Below, piece by piece: positions 28,677 through 38,492 of a stretch of DNA of 64,000 bases. The position numbers and the translations under genes are program-made. The first letter of the stretch is position 1. Each line of letters opens with the position of its first letter. The notes beneath the pieces were generated by a model. That model saw only the letters and a program-made list of their open reading frames with translations, was not told the DNA's origin and made no database searches. This stretch comes from Gelidibacter mesophilus DSM 14095 (GTDB taxonomy: Bacteria > Bacteroidota > Bacteroidia > Flavobacteriales > Flavobacteriaceae), in the NCBI RefSeq assembly GCF_000423005.1, contig NZ_AUHD01000009.1, positions 113,427-177,426 on the forward strand, given 5' to 3'.

Positions 28677-29597
28677 TTAAGGTTCTAAAATAATTTTACC
28701 CCGTACATTCCTGTCCTGACTTTGTATCTGTGCTTTTTTGGCTTCTGAAAGCGGGAAAACTTGGCCAATCTCCGTTTTTATTTGTCCTGCTTCTACCATT
28801 TGAGTGATTGCTTCAAGTTGTTCTGGGTTTGGCTGAGAAGCCATTATTTTAGCCTGAACCTTATAGTGTTGCATCAATTCTTCAAAAGGCTCTTGTACCA
28901 AAGAGACAAGAATACCATTTTCTTTGAGTACTTGATAGGACCGTTTATGCGTATCCCCTCCAATGGGATCAAAAACCACATCCATATCTTTTACGATCGT
29001 TTCAAAATCTTTAGATTTATAATCAATAAAAGCATCTGCTCCTAAATTATTCACGAAATCTTCATTGCTTCCCGAAGCTGATCCAATGACATAGGCACCT
29101 TTAGCTTTTGCCAATTGTACGGCCATTGAACCCACACTCCCTGAGGCTCCATGCACCAAAATTTTTTGACCATTCTCTAGATGAGCATTGTCAAATATGG
29201 CTTGCCATGCCGTTAAAGTTGCCATTGGTAACGATGCTGCACTTATAAAATCGACATTTTTTGGTTTTCTTCCTAATTCTATTTCTTTTACAATGACATA
29301 TTCGGAGTAGCACCCAATAAGAATTTTTCCATAAACGGCATCTCCTGCTTTGAATTTTTTAATCCCACCTCCAATATTTTCAACGGTGCCTGCAAAATCA
29401 GCACCCACTATCAGCGGCAAGTTCATGCCAAATTTTTTACCTTTTCCATTACGGATTTTTATATCGACCGGATTTACTGCAGCAGCAATGATTTTTACTA
29501 ATAACTCATCGTCCTCGGGTTCTGGACGCTCTACCGCTACATATTTTAAGACATCTTCATCACCATAATCATTAATCTGTATTGCTTTCATTTTCAT
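28677..29597 (-). CDS. NADP-dependent zinc-free MDR oxidoreductase (quinone oxidoreductase-like)
   Basis: A 306-residue medium-chain reductase. The GroES-like half has AAAVNPVDIKIRNGKG and VGADFAGTVENIG. The NADPH loop is VHGASGSVGSMAVQLAKAKGA (near 146-166), then VFDPIGGDTHKRSY. No zinc ligands are present, so a quinone or enone reductase is likely. It carries ATG AAA ATG at the start; either Met may be used. It is isolated, flanked on one side by a decayed region. Confidence 0.9.
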   Translation of the reverse strand: MKMKAIQINDYGDEDVLKYVAVERPEPEDDELLVKIIAAAVNPVDIKIRNGKGKKFGMNLPLIVGADFAGTVENIGGGIKKFKAGDAVYGKILIGCYSEYVIVKEIELGRKPKNVDFISAASLPMATLTAWQAIFDNAHLENGQKILVHGASGSVGSMAVQLAKAKGAYVIGSASGSNEDFVNNLGADAFIDYKSKDFETIVKDMDVVFDPIGGDTHKRSYQVLKENGILVSLVQEPFEELMQHYKVQAKIMASQPNPEQLEAITQMVEAGQIKTEIGQVFPLSEAKKAQIQSQDRNVRGKIILEP

Positions 29598-29868
29598 GTT
29601 TTAAGAATTTAGGATATTTCCAAGTCATGGAAATTCATCATCTCTGAAGATAATCAATTCTAAGTGGATGAACGAAGGCGAACCTTTTAAATAGCGCTTT
29701 TTTGTTAAGAACAGGATTCACAATATGTTATGCGTTTGGTTTTCAGTGATTTAAAAAGAATACTTGGCGTTTGAATTGATTTATCTAAACTGATACAAAT
29801 CATATATTTAAGAAATAATCGAAGCTATCTTTGAAATATAACATCTCTACAGGTCAAAACAAAATTCT

Positions 29869-30087
29869 TTTTTAGACCGAACAAAATCGTTTTTCGCTGA
29901 AATAGGCGATATGACCTTTTTTGCAGGTCGGTTTTTTAGGGAATAGTTTAGTAGGCCTTTTGAGATGAAGGAACTGCTCCGGCAATGCTGCAATATGGGT
30001 AACCGGCAGTTGTTTTTGGTTGTGGTAACCGGCTTTATTTTAGGGTTGGTTTTTACAATGCAAATCAAGGCCTACTTTGACACAGTT
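29869..30087 (+). pseudogene. MlaE family ABC permease remnant
   Basis: A headless and tailless fragment of the lipid-transport permease MlaE. The frame gives SFFAEIGDMTFFAGRFFRE, then TAG at 29944, then FSRPFEMKELLRQCCNMGN and LVVVTGFILGLVFTMQ, the known start of MlaE, which normally continues for about 170 more residues. After about 30075 similarity stops. No start codon or remaining operon genes (MlaF, MlaD) are present here. I infer a deletion relic. Confidence 0.6.
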
Positions 30088-30099
30088 TGGTGCAGAATC

Positions 30100-30246
30100 A
30101 TGGATGCCGTCCATAATCAGTTTATCTATAGTTAGGGGAATTTTGAACAATTTTATGAGTATTATGTGAGCTGGTCGGAGTATTTTAAAGTCCAATTTAA
30201 GAATGATGAACACGGTGAGTCCCGCTATGTAGTTCAGGGTAAATAA
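30100..30246 (+). pseudogene. Coding remnant of unknown family
   Basis: In the same frame as the MlaE relic, MDAVHNQFIYS, then TAG at 30133, then GNFEQFYEYYVSWSEYFKVQ and a tail ending YVVQGK before TAA. Codon use and aromatic/charged content look like real protein but I do not recognise the family. It appears to be the tail of a gene fused to the MlaE relic by deletion. Confidence 0.35.
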
Positions 30247-30439
30247 CCCACTCTAAATGTTAATGAGTCCACATTTCTGCATTTTGAACTAATAGCCTAA
30301 AACCGTTCCCTATACCTTTGTTCTCATATCCTTTTGACTTCCGTAGGGTTTGATGTTTTCTAACATCCAATTTGTATAAAAATAATCTTATAGAGCTTAT
30401 GGTCAATAGAAGGAATGATTTATTTAAAACTGAAAATCT

Positions 30440-30595
30440 ATGTCTTTAATTACCATTATATTAAATATTTTACTGCCACCCTTAGCTGTTTTTTTAAAGC
30501 ATGGCATTGGGTCTGCATTTTTCATTAGCATTCTACTTACACTAATTGGCTGGGTTCCTGGAGTGATCCACGCTTTTATTGTTAATGGAAAATAA
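30440..30595 (+). CDS. YqaE/Pmp3 family small membrane protein
   Basis: A 51-residue proteolipid with two helices: ITIILNILLPPLAVFLKHG and FFISILLTLIGWVPGVIHAF, with the family's LPPLAV and GWxPGxIHA motifs. Pmp3/YqaE proteins maintain membrane potential and are induced by salt, cold or envelope stress. It is intact although surrounded by decayed genes. It was found by direct reading, being shorter than a typical length cut-off. Confidence 0.88.
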   Translation: MSLITIILNILLPPLAVFLKHGIGSAFFISILLTLIGWVPGVIHAFIVNGK

Positions 30596-30630
30596 TCCTG
30601 TAAATGTCTACGATGAATAGTAGGCTACTC

Positions 30631-31192
30631 ATGTCCATTCCGTCTCTTTCAGAGAATACGTTTATTGGGGTATTGGGTGAACTTTTTTAGTCTTAAAGAA
30701 AAAACGTTCTTTCTTATCTTTCTGACCACGTTCTGTATTTATGTGGCCGTCATTATTTATACACGGTTATTTGGCAAATGAAATTTCTCCAAAATGTCAA
30801 GTTTGATTTTACCATGACTGTGGCTGTCGGATTTATGATTACCACAACAATTTTGTCAAATAGTGTAAGTTTATTAGAAGGTGCTGTGGGTCTTCTTTTT
30901 CTATATGTATTTCAATTGACAGTGGTATTTCTCCGCAGGTATACGTGGTTTCGGAAAGTGATTGACAATCAACCCACCTTAATAATGGATGGTGATCATA
31001 TCTTGAGAGAAAATATGAAAGCAGTGAGCATTACAGAAGGTGATTTGCGCTCTAAGTTAAGAGAATCCAATGTGTTTAAACTCTTAGAGGTTAAAGCGGT
31101 TATTTTTTGAATCAACGGGCGATATGCTGGTTGTGCACAGAATTAAGGATGATGTTGTTCATAACTGGCTCTTGGAGGATTTACAACGTTAA
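30631..31192 (+). pseudogene. DUF421 (YetF-like) membrane protein pseudogene
   Basis: A DUF421 protein can be rebuilt from ATG 30631 to TAA 31192 only after four corrections: an extra T in the run at 30683-30688, TGA at 30779 (between LFGK and NFSKM), a missing T at 30802-30804 and an extra T at 31103-31108. The rebuilt middle reads FDFTMTVAVGFMITTTILSNS and IMDGDHILRENM, and the tail ESTGDMLVVHRIKDDVV. The order of helices then a YetF alpha/beta domain matches the intact paralogue at 62776-63306. Confidence 0.8.
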
Positions 31193-31311
31193 GTAAAATC
31201 TATTCATAAAGGTGTTTTCAGCATTCAAGTCAAGATGCTTACGTAATACGACAGTCTTCTAATAGATTTATTTTTATATTGGAGAAACAAACAATTAAAA
31301 GATAAATAATT

Positions 31312-31563
31312 ATGAGCTTAGACAAAGATAATAACAAACATCGGGGCTATACAGAAGATAGCAAATTGAACAGTGGAGACGACAGTCTAGAAGGTAGATG
31401 GAGTAATATTCAGGCCGATTATCGAAAGAAAAACCCGAGCATCACGGATGAAGATGTCAATTTTAAATCGGGAGAATTTGACCATATGATCTCAAATATT
31501 GCACGTAGAACAAATAGAAGCAAAGAGGACATAAAAAGCGACATCCAAAATTGGAAGATGTAA
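31312..31563 (+). CDS. CsbD-like general stress protein
   Basis: An 83-residue very hydrophilic protein. LEGRWSNIQADYRKKNPSITDEDVNF followed by KSGEFDHMISNIARRTNRSKEDI parallels the CsbD pattern (W-x-x-I-K-G-K ... G-x-x-D-x-L-x-x-I-x-x-x-T-G-x-x-x-x-x-I). CsbD-like proteins are abundant under general stress, with no known biochemical role. The 25-residue N-terminal extension is polar. A strong bidirectional terminator follows. Confidence 0.7.
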   Translation: MSLDKDNNKHRGYTEDSKLNSGDDSLEGRWSNIQADYRKKNPSITDEDVNFKSGEFDHMISNIARRTNRSKEDIKSDIQNWKM

Positions 31564-31592
31564 GGCATTGTTAAAGGTTAGGTTTGACCCAT

Positions 31593-31640
31593 ATTCCATT
31601 AAAAAGTCTAAGCGAAATCGCTTAGACTTTTTAATGGAAT
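31593..31640. terminator. Perfect 22-base-stem bidirectional terminator
   Basis: The arms at 31593-31614 and 31619-31640 are exact reverse complements around the loop AAAT. A/T-rich flanks give U tracts either way. It separates the CsbD-like gene from the minus-strand group. Confidence 0.92.
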
Positions 31641-31716
31641 AATTTCTAGATTTCAAGACCTGTCAAAAGAACTTAAAGAGAAAAGTAATTCTTGTTATAT
31701 TAAACTTCAAGATGAT

Positions 31717-31866
31717 TTATTTTTTAAGTCTTTTATGAGATCGCTCATTTTTATCTTGAACTAATTTATAGATCAAGTAGCCAAATTGGAGTCCAACTAA
31801 AATAACCTGAGCCTTTCTGTTTCTCATTATTACTGAGGCAGCACCTAATAAAAAAGTGGGTTTCAT
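31717..31866 (-). CDS. Small membrane-associated protein (49 aa)
   Basis: ATG 31866 to TAA 31717 encodes 49 residues: an N-terminal MKPTFLLGAASVIMRNRKA, then one hydrophobic segment QVILVGLQFGYLIYKLV and a basic tail ending RSHKRLKK. It starts 38 bases after the VOC gene on the same strand and is probably co-transcribed. I do not recognise a named family; the composition and start context support a real small protein. Confidence 0.5.
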   Translation of the reverse strand: MKPTFLLGAASVIMRNRKAQVILVGLQFGYLIYKLVQDKNERSHKRLKK

Positions 31867-31904
31867 ATATTGAGGTATTAAATGTTATTTTTAATGTTTG
31901 TCTA

Positions 31905-32303
31905 TTAGTGATCACAGTTGACCATCCAATTAATTCCAAATTTGTCTGTGCATCTCCCAAAATGTCCCCATTCTCTTTCTCTAAAATTATGGTGGACCTT
32001 TCCATTTTGAGAGAGTGATTCAAAAACATCTTTTGCCTTTCCTAAATCCTTAAAATCAATACTCATGTGTATTTGATTTCCATGATTGATTGGGGTGTCC
32101 GGTGAAGCATCATAAGCCATAAAATTGACACCTTTTCCTTTCAATTCCGCATGTTGTAGCTTTTGACGATAAGAGGAAGGTACATCTATTTTTTTGTCTG
32201 CGTAAGTTTGTCTGTTTTGGATTTTTGCATCAAAAAGTTCAGAATAATAGTTGAGGGCTTCTTGACAGTTGCCGTTAAAGGCGAGGTATGCTTGTACATT
32301 CAT
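31905..32303 (-). CDS. VOC family protein (PhnB-like)
   Basis: A 132-residue glyoxalase/bleomycin-resistance superfamily protein of the PhnB / 3-demethylubiquinone-methyltransferase-like group: MNVQAYLAFNGNCQEALNYY, FMAYDASPD and the C-terminal WGHFGRCTDKFGINWMVN motif are typical. The catalytic role is unknown in most members. It is the first gene of a possible pair with the 49-residue protein. Confidence 0.9.
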   Translation of the reverse strand: MNVQAYLAFNGNCQEALNYYSELFDAKIQNRQTYADKKIDVPSSYRQKLQHAELKGKGVNFMAYDASPDTPINHGNQIHMSIDFKDLGKAKDVFESLSQNGKVHHNFREREWGHFGRCTDKFGINWMVNCDH

Positions 32304-32434
32304 AATTTTAAGTTTTAACTAAATTACGAACATCTTGCGGAAAGTCTTGACCCAAATCCATCAGTCTTTAGTGCAAATCATTTATAAAATTTATAAGAAT
32401 AAAAAAAGAGGGCCTAAAAAATTATGAGAAATGG

Positions 32435-33508
32435 TTATTGAGGATTTTCAAGACCCTTTTCGACCTTTTCTTTAGACCATTCTTTTTCGTCTTCCGTTAC
32501 GCTGAGTTCCTCTTGGTTATCTTTCTTTTCAGGCGCATAATTTAGCTTTATATACATGGGGAAGTGATCAGAGCCAATATTGGTTCCTCTTGCAATATCT
32601 ATAAGTGTAAAATCTTTAGTATGAAATACGTGATCCAAGGGCCAACGTAAGAGTAAATATTCAGTGCTGAATGTGTTGAAAAATCCACGACCTCGTCTAG
32701 GATCAAGCAATCCGCTAACTTTTTGAAATATTTTGGTTGTTCGCGACCAAGCCACATCATTTAAATCTCCAAACACTAAGGTTCGCAAAGGGTTGTCTTT
32801 AATTTCCTCTCCAATTAAAAGAATCTCAGCATCCCTATTGGTTGAGGTTTTGCTTTCGGTTGGGCTGGGTGGTCGTGGGTGAAGACAATGGATTTTGACT
32901 TTCTGGCCATTCTCTAAGATTACAAATCCATGGATAGAGGGAATATCATCTTTTATTAAATATTTAACTTCCATATCTTCTAAGGGAAGTTTTGAATAAA
33001 GATGCATTCCATATAAGTTTTTCAAGGGTACTTTTACAGCGTGTTTATAACTGTCTGCAAATACATCCAATGCTTTTTCCCATTCTTCATCAGACTCTAA
33101 GGTTAAGAATACATCCGGATCTTTTAATTTAATTAAATCAATCAACTTGTGATAATCACGATTGGTCATTAACACATTGCTAACCAAGATGCTAATTTTA
33201 TTATTGTTGTTTTTTACACCGGAATAATTAAGCACCTGTTTGGGAGCTAAGATGGTATAAGGGAAAATCAGCCAGCATTGATATATAAGACAAATCAGCA
33301 ATGCGGATACGATTATAAAATGCCACTGCTGATCAAAATCATACACAAATGCAGCCAAAATAATATTAAATAAAATCAAAAAGGAAATCTGTATTCTGGG
33401 AAAATCAAATCCGCGAATCCACCAGTAATCAAATTTTGTAACTGATGCCAAGCTGGGGATACAGAAAAGCAGATTTAGGCAGAACGTAATTAATTCAGCT
33501 GTAGACAT
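32435..33508 (-). CDS. Membrane-anchored endonuclease/exonuclease/phosphatase (EEP) family protein, copy 1
   Basis: A 357-residue protein with three N-terminal membrane helices (about 5-22, 36-55, 63-85) and a periplasm- or cytoplasm-facing EEP domain. Catalytic signatures: Asn in SNVLMTN, Glu in LTLESDEEW, His in HCLHPRPPSP, GDLNDVAWS and the C-terminal GSDHFP. The substrate may be a phospholipid, sugar phosphate or nucleic acid. The tail after 325 is highly charged. It has a paralogue at 61726-62724 with the same layout. Confidence 0.88.
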   Translation of the reverse strand: MSTAELITFCLNLLFCIPSLASVTKFDYWWIRGFDFPRIQISFLILFNIILAAFVYDFDQQWHFIIVSALLICLIYQCWLIFPYTILAPKQVLNYSGVKNNNNKISILVSNVLMTNRDYHKLIDLIKLKDPDVFLTLESDEEWEKALDVFADSYKHAVKVPLKNLYGMHLYSKLPLEDMEVKYLIKDDIPSIHGFVILENGQKVKIHCLHPRPPSPTESKTSTNRDAEILLIGEEIKDNPLRTLVFGDLNDVAWSRTTKIFQKVSGLLDPRRGRGFFNTFSTEYLLLRWPLDHVFHTKDFTLIDIARGTNIGSDHFPMYIKLNYAPEKKDNQEELSVTEDEKEWSKEKVEKGLENPQ

Positions 33509-33752
33509 TTTTGTGGGTTGATTAGAAAATAAACCTCTAAGGTAAAAAAAGCATTCCTTATGATCTTAATTATGTTTGATTTTAAATATAAAAAAAATAA
33601 TACGGTAGTGCAGTCGGTCAGACCTATTCCTAAAACTTGTATATAGGAACCGGAAGTAGTGTAGTTAAGCTCCAAATTTAATAAGGAAACATCTTGTTAG
33701 ATACTTAAAAAGTACTTATTATTGATAGTGTCAAGACCCGTTTTTCTTTTTT
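33509..33752. other. Gap upstream of EEP copy 1
   Basis: AT-rich sequence with runs of A and T; no convincing frame, hairpin or motif was seen apart from the leader of the EEP gene. Confidence 0.4.
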
Positions 33753-34073
33753 TCAATATAAATTTAGAGATGTTTTATGGTGTTTTTCTACCGCCCGAAA
33801 GTGATTAGGGATTTCTTTTTCCGAAATAATCAATTCAACATTGTCATTATCAGGATGTCCTCCAATTTCAAAATTGATGTCTTCACTAAATTGACGTAAT
33901 TCAGCCAAAAACTCAGGCATTAATTTGCTTTTTATTAGCTCAGTGAGATGAGATAAAAGGAGAAACTTATTTTGATTTTTATTACACCAATTTCAAAATC
34001 TTTCAGCTATTTGGTCTTCTGTTAAATTCAAGATATAGGTTTTAAATTGAGGTGAACCCAGTACTCTGTAAAA
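33753..34073 (-). pseudogene. Headless coding fragment downstream of topoisomerase IB
   Basis: Directly after the topoisomerase stop, in the same frame, sequence reads YRVLGSPQFKTYILNLTEDQ then IAERF, TGA (33995-33993), NWCNKNQNKFLLLSHLTEL and on through FSEDINFEIGGHPDNDNVEL to a tail ending SLNLY and TGA. No start codon is available. The family is unknown to me. The good codon flow suggests the 3' part of a gene whose 5' end was deleted when it was joined to the topoisomerase gene. Confidence 0.5.
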
Positions 34074-35063
34074 TTACTTCTTTTTCAAACGACTTCGGAG
34101 CATGCATAACACGCCTAGCTCTTCTTTGGAGAGGTTTTCGGCCTGTTTTAATAATGTGTTTATTTCCTTTTCAAAATATTTCAAGGTGCGCCCTTGGGTA
34201 TAGTCTTCAATAATTCTTGGGTCTATGTAAGAACTGCGCGCTACGGAAGGTGTATTTCCAAGACGTTCTGAAACGCGGATCACCGCCTCCTTGATGTTTT
34301 TATCCAATGCTTTTTGGTCTTTTTTGTCCACGACCCCCAATTCATCCAAAGCGATGGCGGCAATCATCGTTCCGGCCCATGTTCTAAAATCCTTTGCAGA
34401 AAATTCTTCGCCCATAACTTCATGGATATAAGCGTTCAAATCATCACTTTTTACATCAATGATATTGTCGTTCTCGTCAAGATATTTAAATACTTCATAA
34501 CCTGGCATATCATCAATTTCCTGCACTATTTTGGCTAGCTTTTTATCAACGATATGTTTTTCTTGATCTTGCCCGGATTTTCCATTATATTTAAAAATGA
34601 TCTCGTCGTCGTTAATGGTGAGGTGTTTATGACGCAATGTGGTCAACCCGTAAGTGGCATTCTCTTTAGAATAGGTTTCACTTCCAGGTCTGAAAAAAGC
34701 CGATTCCAATAACCTAAGCATCGTTGCCATGACTTTCTCACGGTTCAATTTTCGCTTTCGTAAATGTTGTCCTGTAACGCGGCGCATATGTTCCAATTGA
34801 TCTGCAAAATCAATAATACGGTCAAACTTCTTGGAATTTTGTTTTTCAGTGTATTTGGCGTGGTAGATATATTGTTTGCGATCCTTGTCGTCTCTGCCTG
34901 TCACCAGTAAATCTGATTTTCTATTTTCCTCAATTTCCACATCGGTCCATGCCGGTGGAATCACAAGTGAGATTATCCATTCCTTAATTTCTTTGTCTTT
35001 AATGGTTTTCCCATGCTTATCTTTATAGGTAAAACCCTTGCCGTGTTTTTTTCTGTAATACAT
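34074..35063 (-). CDS. DNA topoisomerase IB (poxvirus/eukaryote-like)
   Basis: A 329-residue type IB topoisomerase that nicks one strand through a 3'-phosphotyrosine and relaxes supercoils. The N-terminal part has IPPAWTDVEI. The catalytic domain has GLTTLRHKHL (Arg and neighbouring Lys) near 140-150, DFRTWAGT near 233-240 and the nucleophile Tyr in SVARSSYIDPRI near 290. Length fits bacterial members. It stands alone with a 207-base upstream gap lacking clear elements. Confidence 0.93.
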   Translation of the reverse strand: MYYRKKHGKGFTYKDKHGKTIKDKEIKEWIISLVIPPAWTDVEIEENRKSDLLVTGRDDKDRKQYIYHAKYTEKQNSKKFDRIIDFADQLEHMRRVTGQHLRKRKLNREKVMATMLRLLESAFFRPGSETYSKENATYGLTTLRHKHLTINDDEIIFKYNGKSGQDQEKHIVDKKLAKIVQEIDDMPGYEVFKYLDENDNIIDVKSDDLNAYIHEVMGEEFSAKDFRTWAGTMIAAIALDELGVVDKKDQKALDKNIKEAVIRVSERLGNTPSVARSSYIDPRIIEDYTQGRTLKYFEKEINTLLKQAENLSKEELGVLCMLRSRLKKK

Positions 35064-35270
35064 CGCGGAATTTTATCTTAAAAATAAAACAAAATATTCT
35101 TAGCGGATTTAAAATTGTGTTCATTTTAAGAGTTTTTAGCAAAAATTTTTGGCAAGCTTTGATGTTAAGATGAAATCAATATTTTGGATAGGCTTGGATT
35201 CAAACAGATTTGAAAATTACCTATGAATAAATTTGAGTGCATTGTCATTTAACTAAGCTTGAGATACTGC

Positions 35271-38222
35271 TTAATTAACTTTTAAAGTGTCAACGGACTT
35301 CATTTTCAGTGAATCGAGATTAACTTTTTCTATGCGTTGCTGCATTTTTTCGATGTCATCAACTGTCATTCCTTCTCGGATCGAATCTTTGAGCATAGTC
35401 ATGCGTTCAATGTCTTGTTCTGAAAGCCCGTCGTTGTCATCTTCCATCTCTTTGAGATCTGGTCCTTTTCTACCGAGCTTAATTTTAAAATCATCACTAG
35501 ACCCTTTGATAGTCACAGGAATACCAATAATGCCCAAAGGTGGTAAACCTATGCGCATTTTTATGTTGAGTTGACCATCAAGCGAGGTTTGGCCTTCCGT
35601 TTTTAATCGAAAGGGTTTTACCTTAAATTTAAATTTTTCTAAGTATAGGATGTTATTTTTTATGGCAGAATTGATGGTGATCTCAGGGACTGCTGCGTCA
35701 TTCAATTGTTCAAAACCAGATTCTTTCGATAAATTTCCTAAGAGTTTATACCCTTCAAATTGAATATTCTGTGCTTTTAAAACACCTTTACCCTCAAGCG
35801 ATGTTAACACCGGCATCATTTCATGATCTAATGTTCCTGACAATTTATAGTTCGCAGAAACCTGACCTGACGCTTGCTCAGCAGCTGGAACTAATTCTTT
35901 AAAGAGTTCTATAGTTTGATATGCTTTTTTTATGTCAAGATGTTTGGCATCCAACGCCATTGAAAACATGGCTTTCTGATCATTTACCGGTTGATAAAAC
36001 CCTTCGGCGTGTGCTGAACCATTTACCATTCTTAAATCGCTATTTTTTAGAAACAGAGCTTCGTTTTTTATACCTAATGTACCCGAAAGTTAGGTGATGA
36101 TCAAGTCGTTATATGTAAGCGTATCCACTTGCATTTGAAAAACCAGATCTAAATCTTTTGGTACTTGCATCACTGCGGTAACAACTGTTTCTTTAGCTGC
36201 CGTGCTGTCCATTTTAGTTTCAGTCACTTCTGCTTGAGATTTCTGTGGTAATGGTTGATTTTCTCCTTTCGGAAAGAACTCGGTGATGTCAATATGCGAT
36301 GATTTTAATTTTATATCGCCACGTAAAACGCCTTTTGATAAGAGTGCATAATCCAAATAACTCTGAAAAAAGCCATTCATTTCCAAATTTGATGTACCAT
36401 GTTGGAGGTCCAATTTAGAGAATGCCATTTTTTCATTGAGAAAAAGAAATTTACCTTCTGAAATCTGCATAGGGTATTGCAATACATCAGCTTTAATTTC
36501 AATATTCTCAATGTCCAGAGTGCCAGAATTTGCAGTTGGTAGGTTGGTTTGCGGAAGGCCACCCTCAGGATCGGCCAACTGTCCTTGTAAACTCAAATCA
36601 GCAGTCACTATTCCGTTCGAGATAAGAAATGGTAAATCCGCAACTTGATTAAGAGACGTAAAATCAATAGTACCGTTAGCGGTAATTTGGTATTCAGGTT
36701 GATCAAAATTCTTAAAAAAGCCTTTCGCCGTAAAGTTGTTTTCAAGAAAGCTAAAGTTGAGCTTTTTAATGGTCAATGAAGACTCTGAATAGGAGTTTCC
36801 ATCATTGAGAACTACAGCCTCGATATTGATATTCTTAATAGGTTCAGGATGTCCTGGCGTTTTTAACGATCCGTTATTCAGTTTAATAGTGCCGTTGGTT
36901 TTAGGGAATTTAGAAGCTGAGGGTTGATAAATGCCATCAGCAATCCAGTTTGAAAAGATGACGCCATTAAAGCTATAACCTGGGAGGTCTAAAATTTTAT
37001 TAAGAGTGGTCAGATCCATGTTCGATTGAATATTGGATTTGACATATAAGGAATCTGTTTTTCCTTTTAGCGCTAACTTCCCATTGGTCAACTCATTTTT
37101 TAATTTAAAACTCAAACTGTCCAAGTTAAAATCAACCAATTCATTTTCTAGAGACCCATTAAATTTTACAAATAATTTCTCAACGGCATCCTGAGCATCG
37201 GTGTGCGCTATTCTGCCGTCAGTTATACCTGCTTTAAAGGAGATACGCTCTTTTTTTAAACTATCGGGAACAGTTCCAGAATGTCCTTTAAGGTAGACCG
37301 TGGCGTTCATGTCACCTGTTAATTCCATCTTTTTGGACCATTCGGTAAAGTTTGGAGGAAGCGCACTGATTACATTTTGAATGTTGCCGTTTTGAGTCTT
37401 AAAAATGAAATCGTAAGCAAGGCCGCTGTCAAAGACATCCAATGTGCCGTTAAAATTGACATCTAGAGTATTTACAGAAATTGTGTTATCGTCCAAATTG
37501 ATGGAAAGGTTTTTTGTATCATAGATAGTAAAGGATTCTGCTCTTAACTTTTTACCTTTTATATATTCTATATTATCAAAAACCACATCAATACTTTCAA
37601 TGGACAATCGAGATCCCAGTTCCAAGATTCCTTCTTCCAAGCCACCTTTGCCTCTGTAATTAAAGCCATTTGATATAATTGTGATGCCAATGTCTTCATC
37701 TTGATAAATAATATTGGCATTTTCAATCTCGAGTCTTTCAAGATTTAGATTTAATCCCAATGCCGTAGAATCCTTTTCTTCAATTGGAGAGTCAGTGCCT
37801 TGATAGACATCATAATTGTTCTTGCCAAACCGATCTTTCTTTATCTTGATATGACTATCGGTCAAATAAGTTTCATCAACTTCGATTTCTTTTGAAAAGA
37901 TGAGTTTAAACACGTTGATTCCAAATCCTAGTTCTTTAGCACTAATTAAGGGCTCATTTGAAAATGGTTCAGAACCCGCTAAATGAATATCTTCAAATGA
38001 AAATGTCAATGCCGGAAAATGTTTAAAGAATGAAATATCAGATTCCTTAAAGTGGAATTCCGTTTTTAACTGTTCATTGATTCCTTTTTTTAATTCTTGA
38101 GAGATAAAATCATTAAAAATACTTGGGATAGCAAACATAAAAATCAGGAGAACCACAATTGAAATTAGTGTTCCCTTTAATATTTTGATTAGAATATTCT
38201 TCCGTTTATGTGCTTTCTCCAT
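35271..38222 (-). pseudogene. Large AsmA-like protein interrupted by in-frame TAA at 36090
   Basis: A 983-residue envelope protein of the AsmA/DUF748-like family: an N-terminal anchor helix (about 13-35), then repeated beta-strand-rich segments to an AsmA C-terminal region (GLPPLGIIGIPVTIKGSSDDFKIKLG). AsmA-like proteins bridge inner and outer membrane for lipid transport. After ...DTLTYNDLIIT a TAA at 36092-36090 (codon 711) breaks the frame, which resumes with LSGTLGIKNEALFLKNSDLR. A Lys or Glu codon to TAA is the simplest change. The C-terminal fragment alone lacks the anchor. Confidence 0.82.
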
Positions 38223-38492
38223 TTAATAAAAGTTACAATGATAAATTATATTTGATAAGTGTAGTGTGACCAATCCCTTAAGATCAGTCACTTAAAAGTA
38301 CTCATAAGCGCGCAATTTACCTACAAAATCAATCTAAAAATTCTATCACGATTTTTTAAAAGGAAATTAAAAGCAATGAGAAAAATGCTCCAATTTTAAG
38401 TAATTCCAGCTCATAAAAAAATGATCAAACCTTACTTTTAGTGTTAACGATAGTCTTCCAAAAATTGTAGATCGTCTCTATAAAATGGCAAT

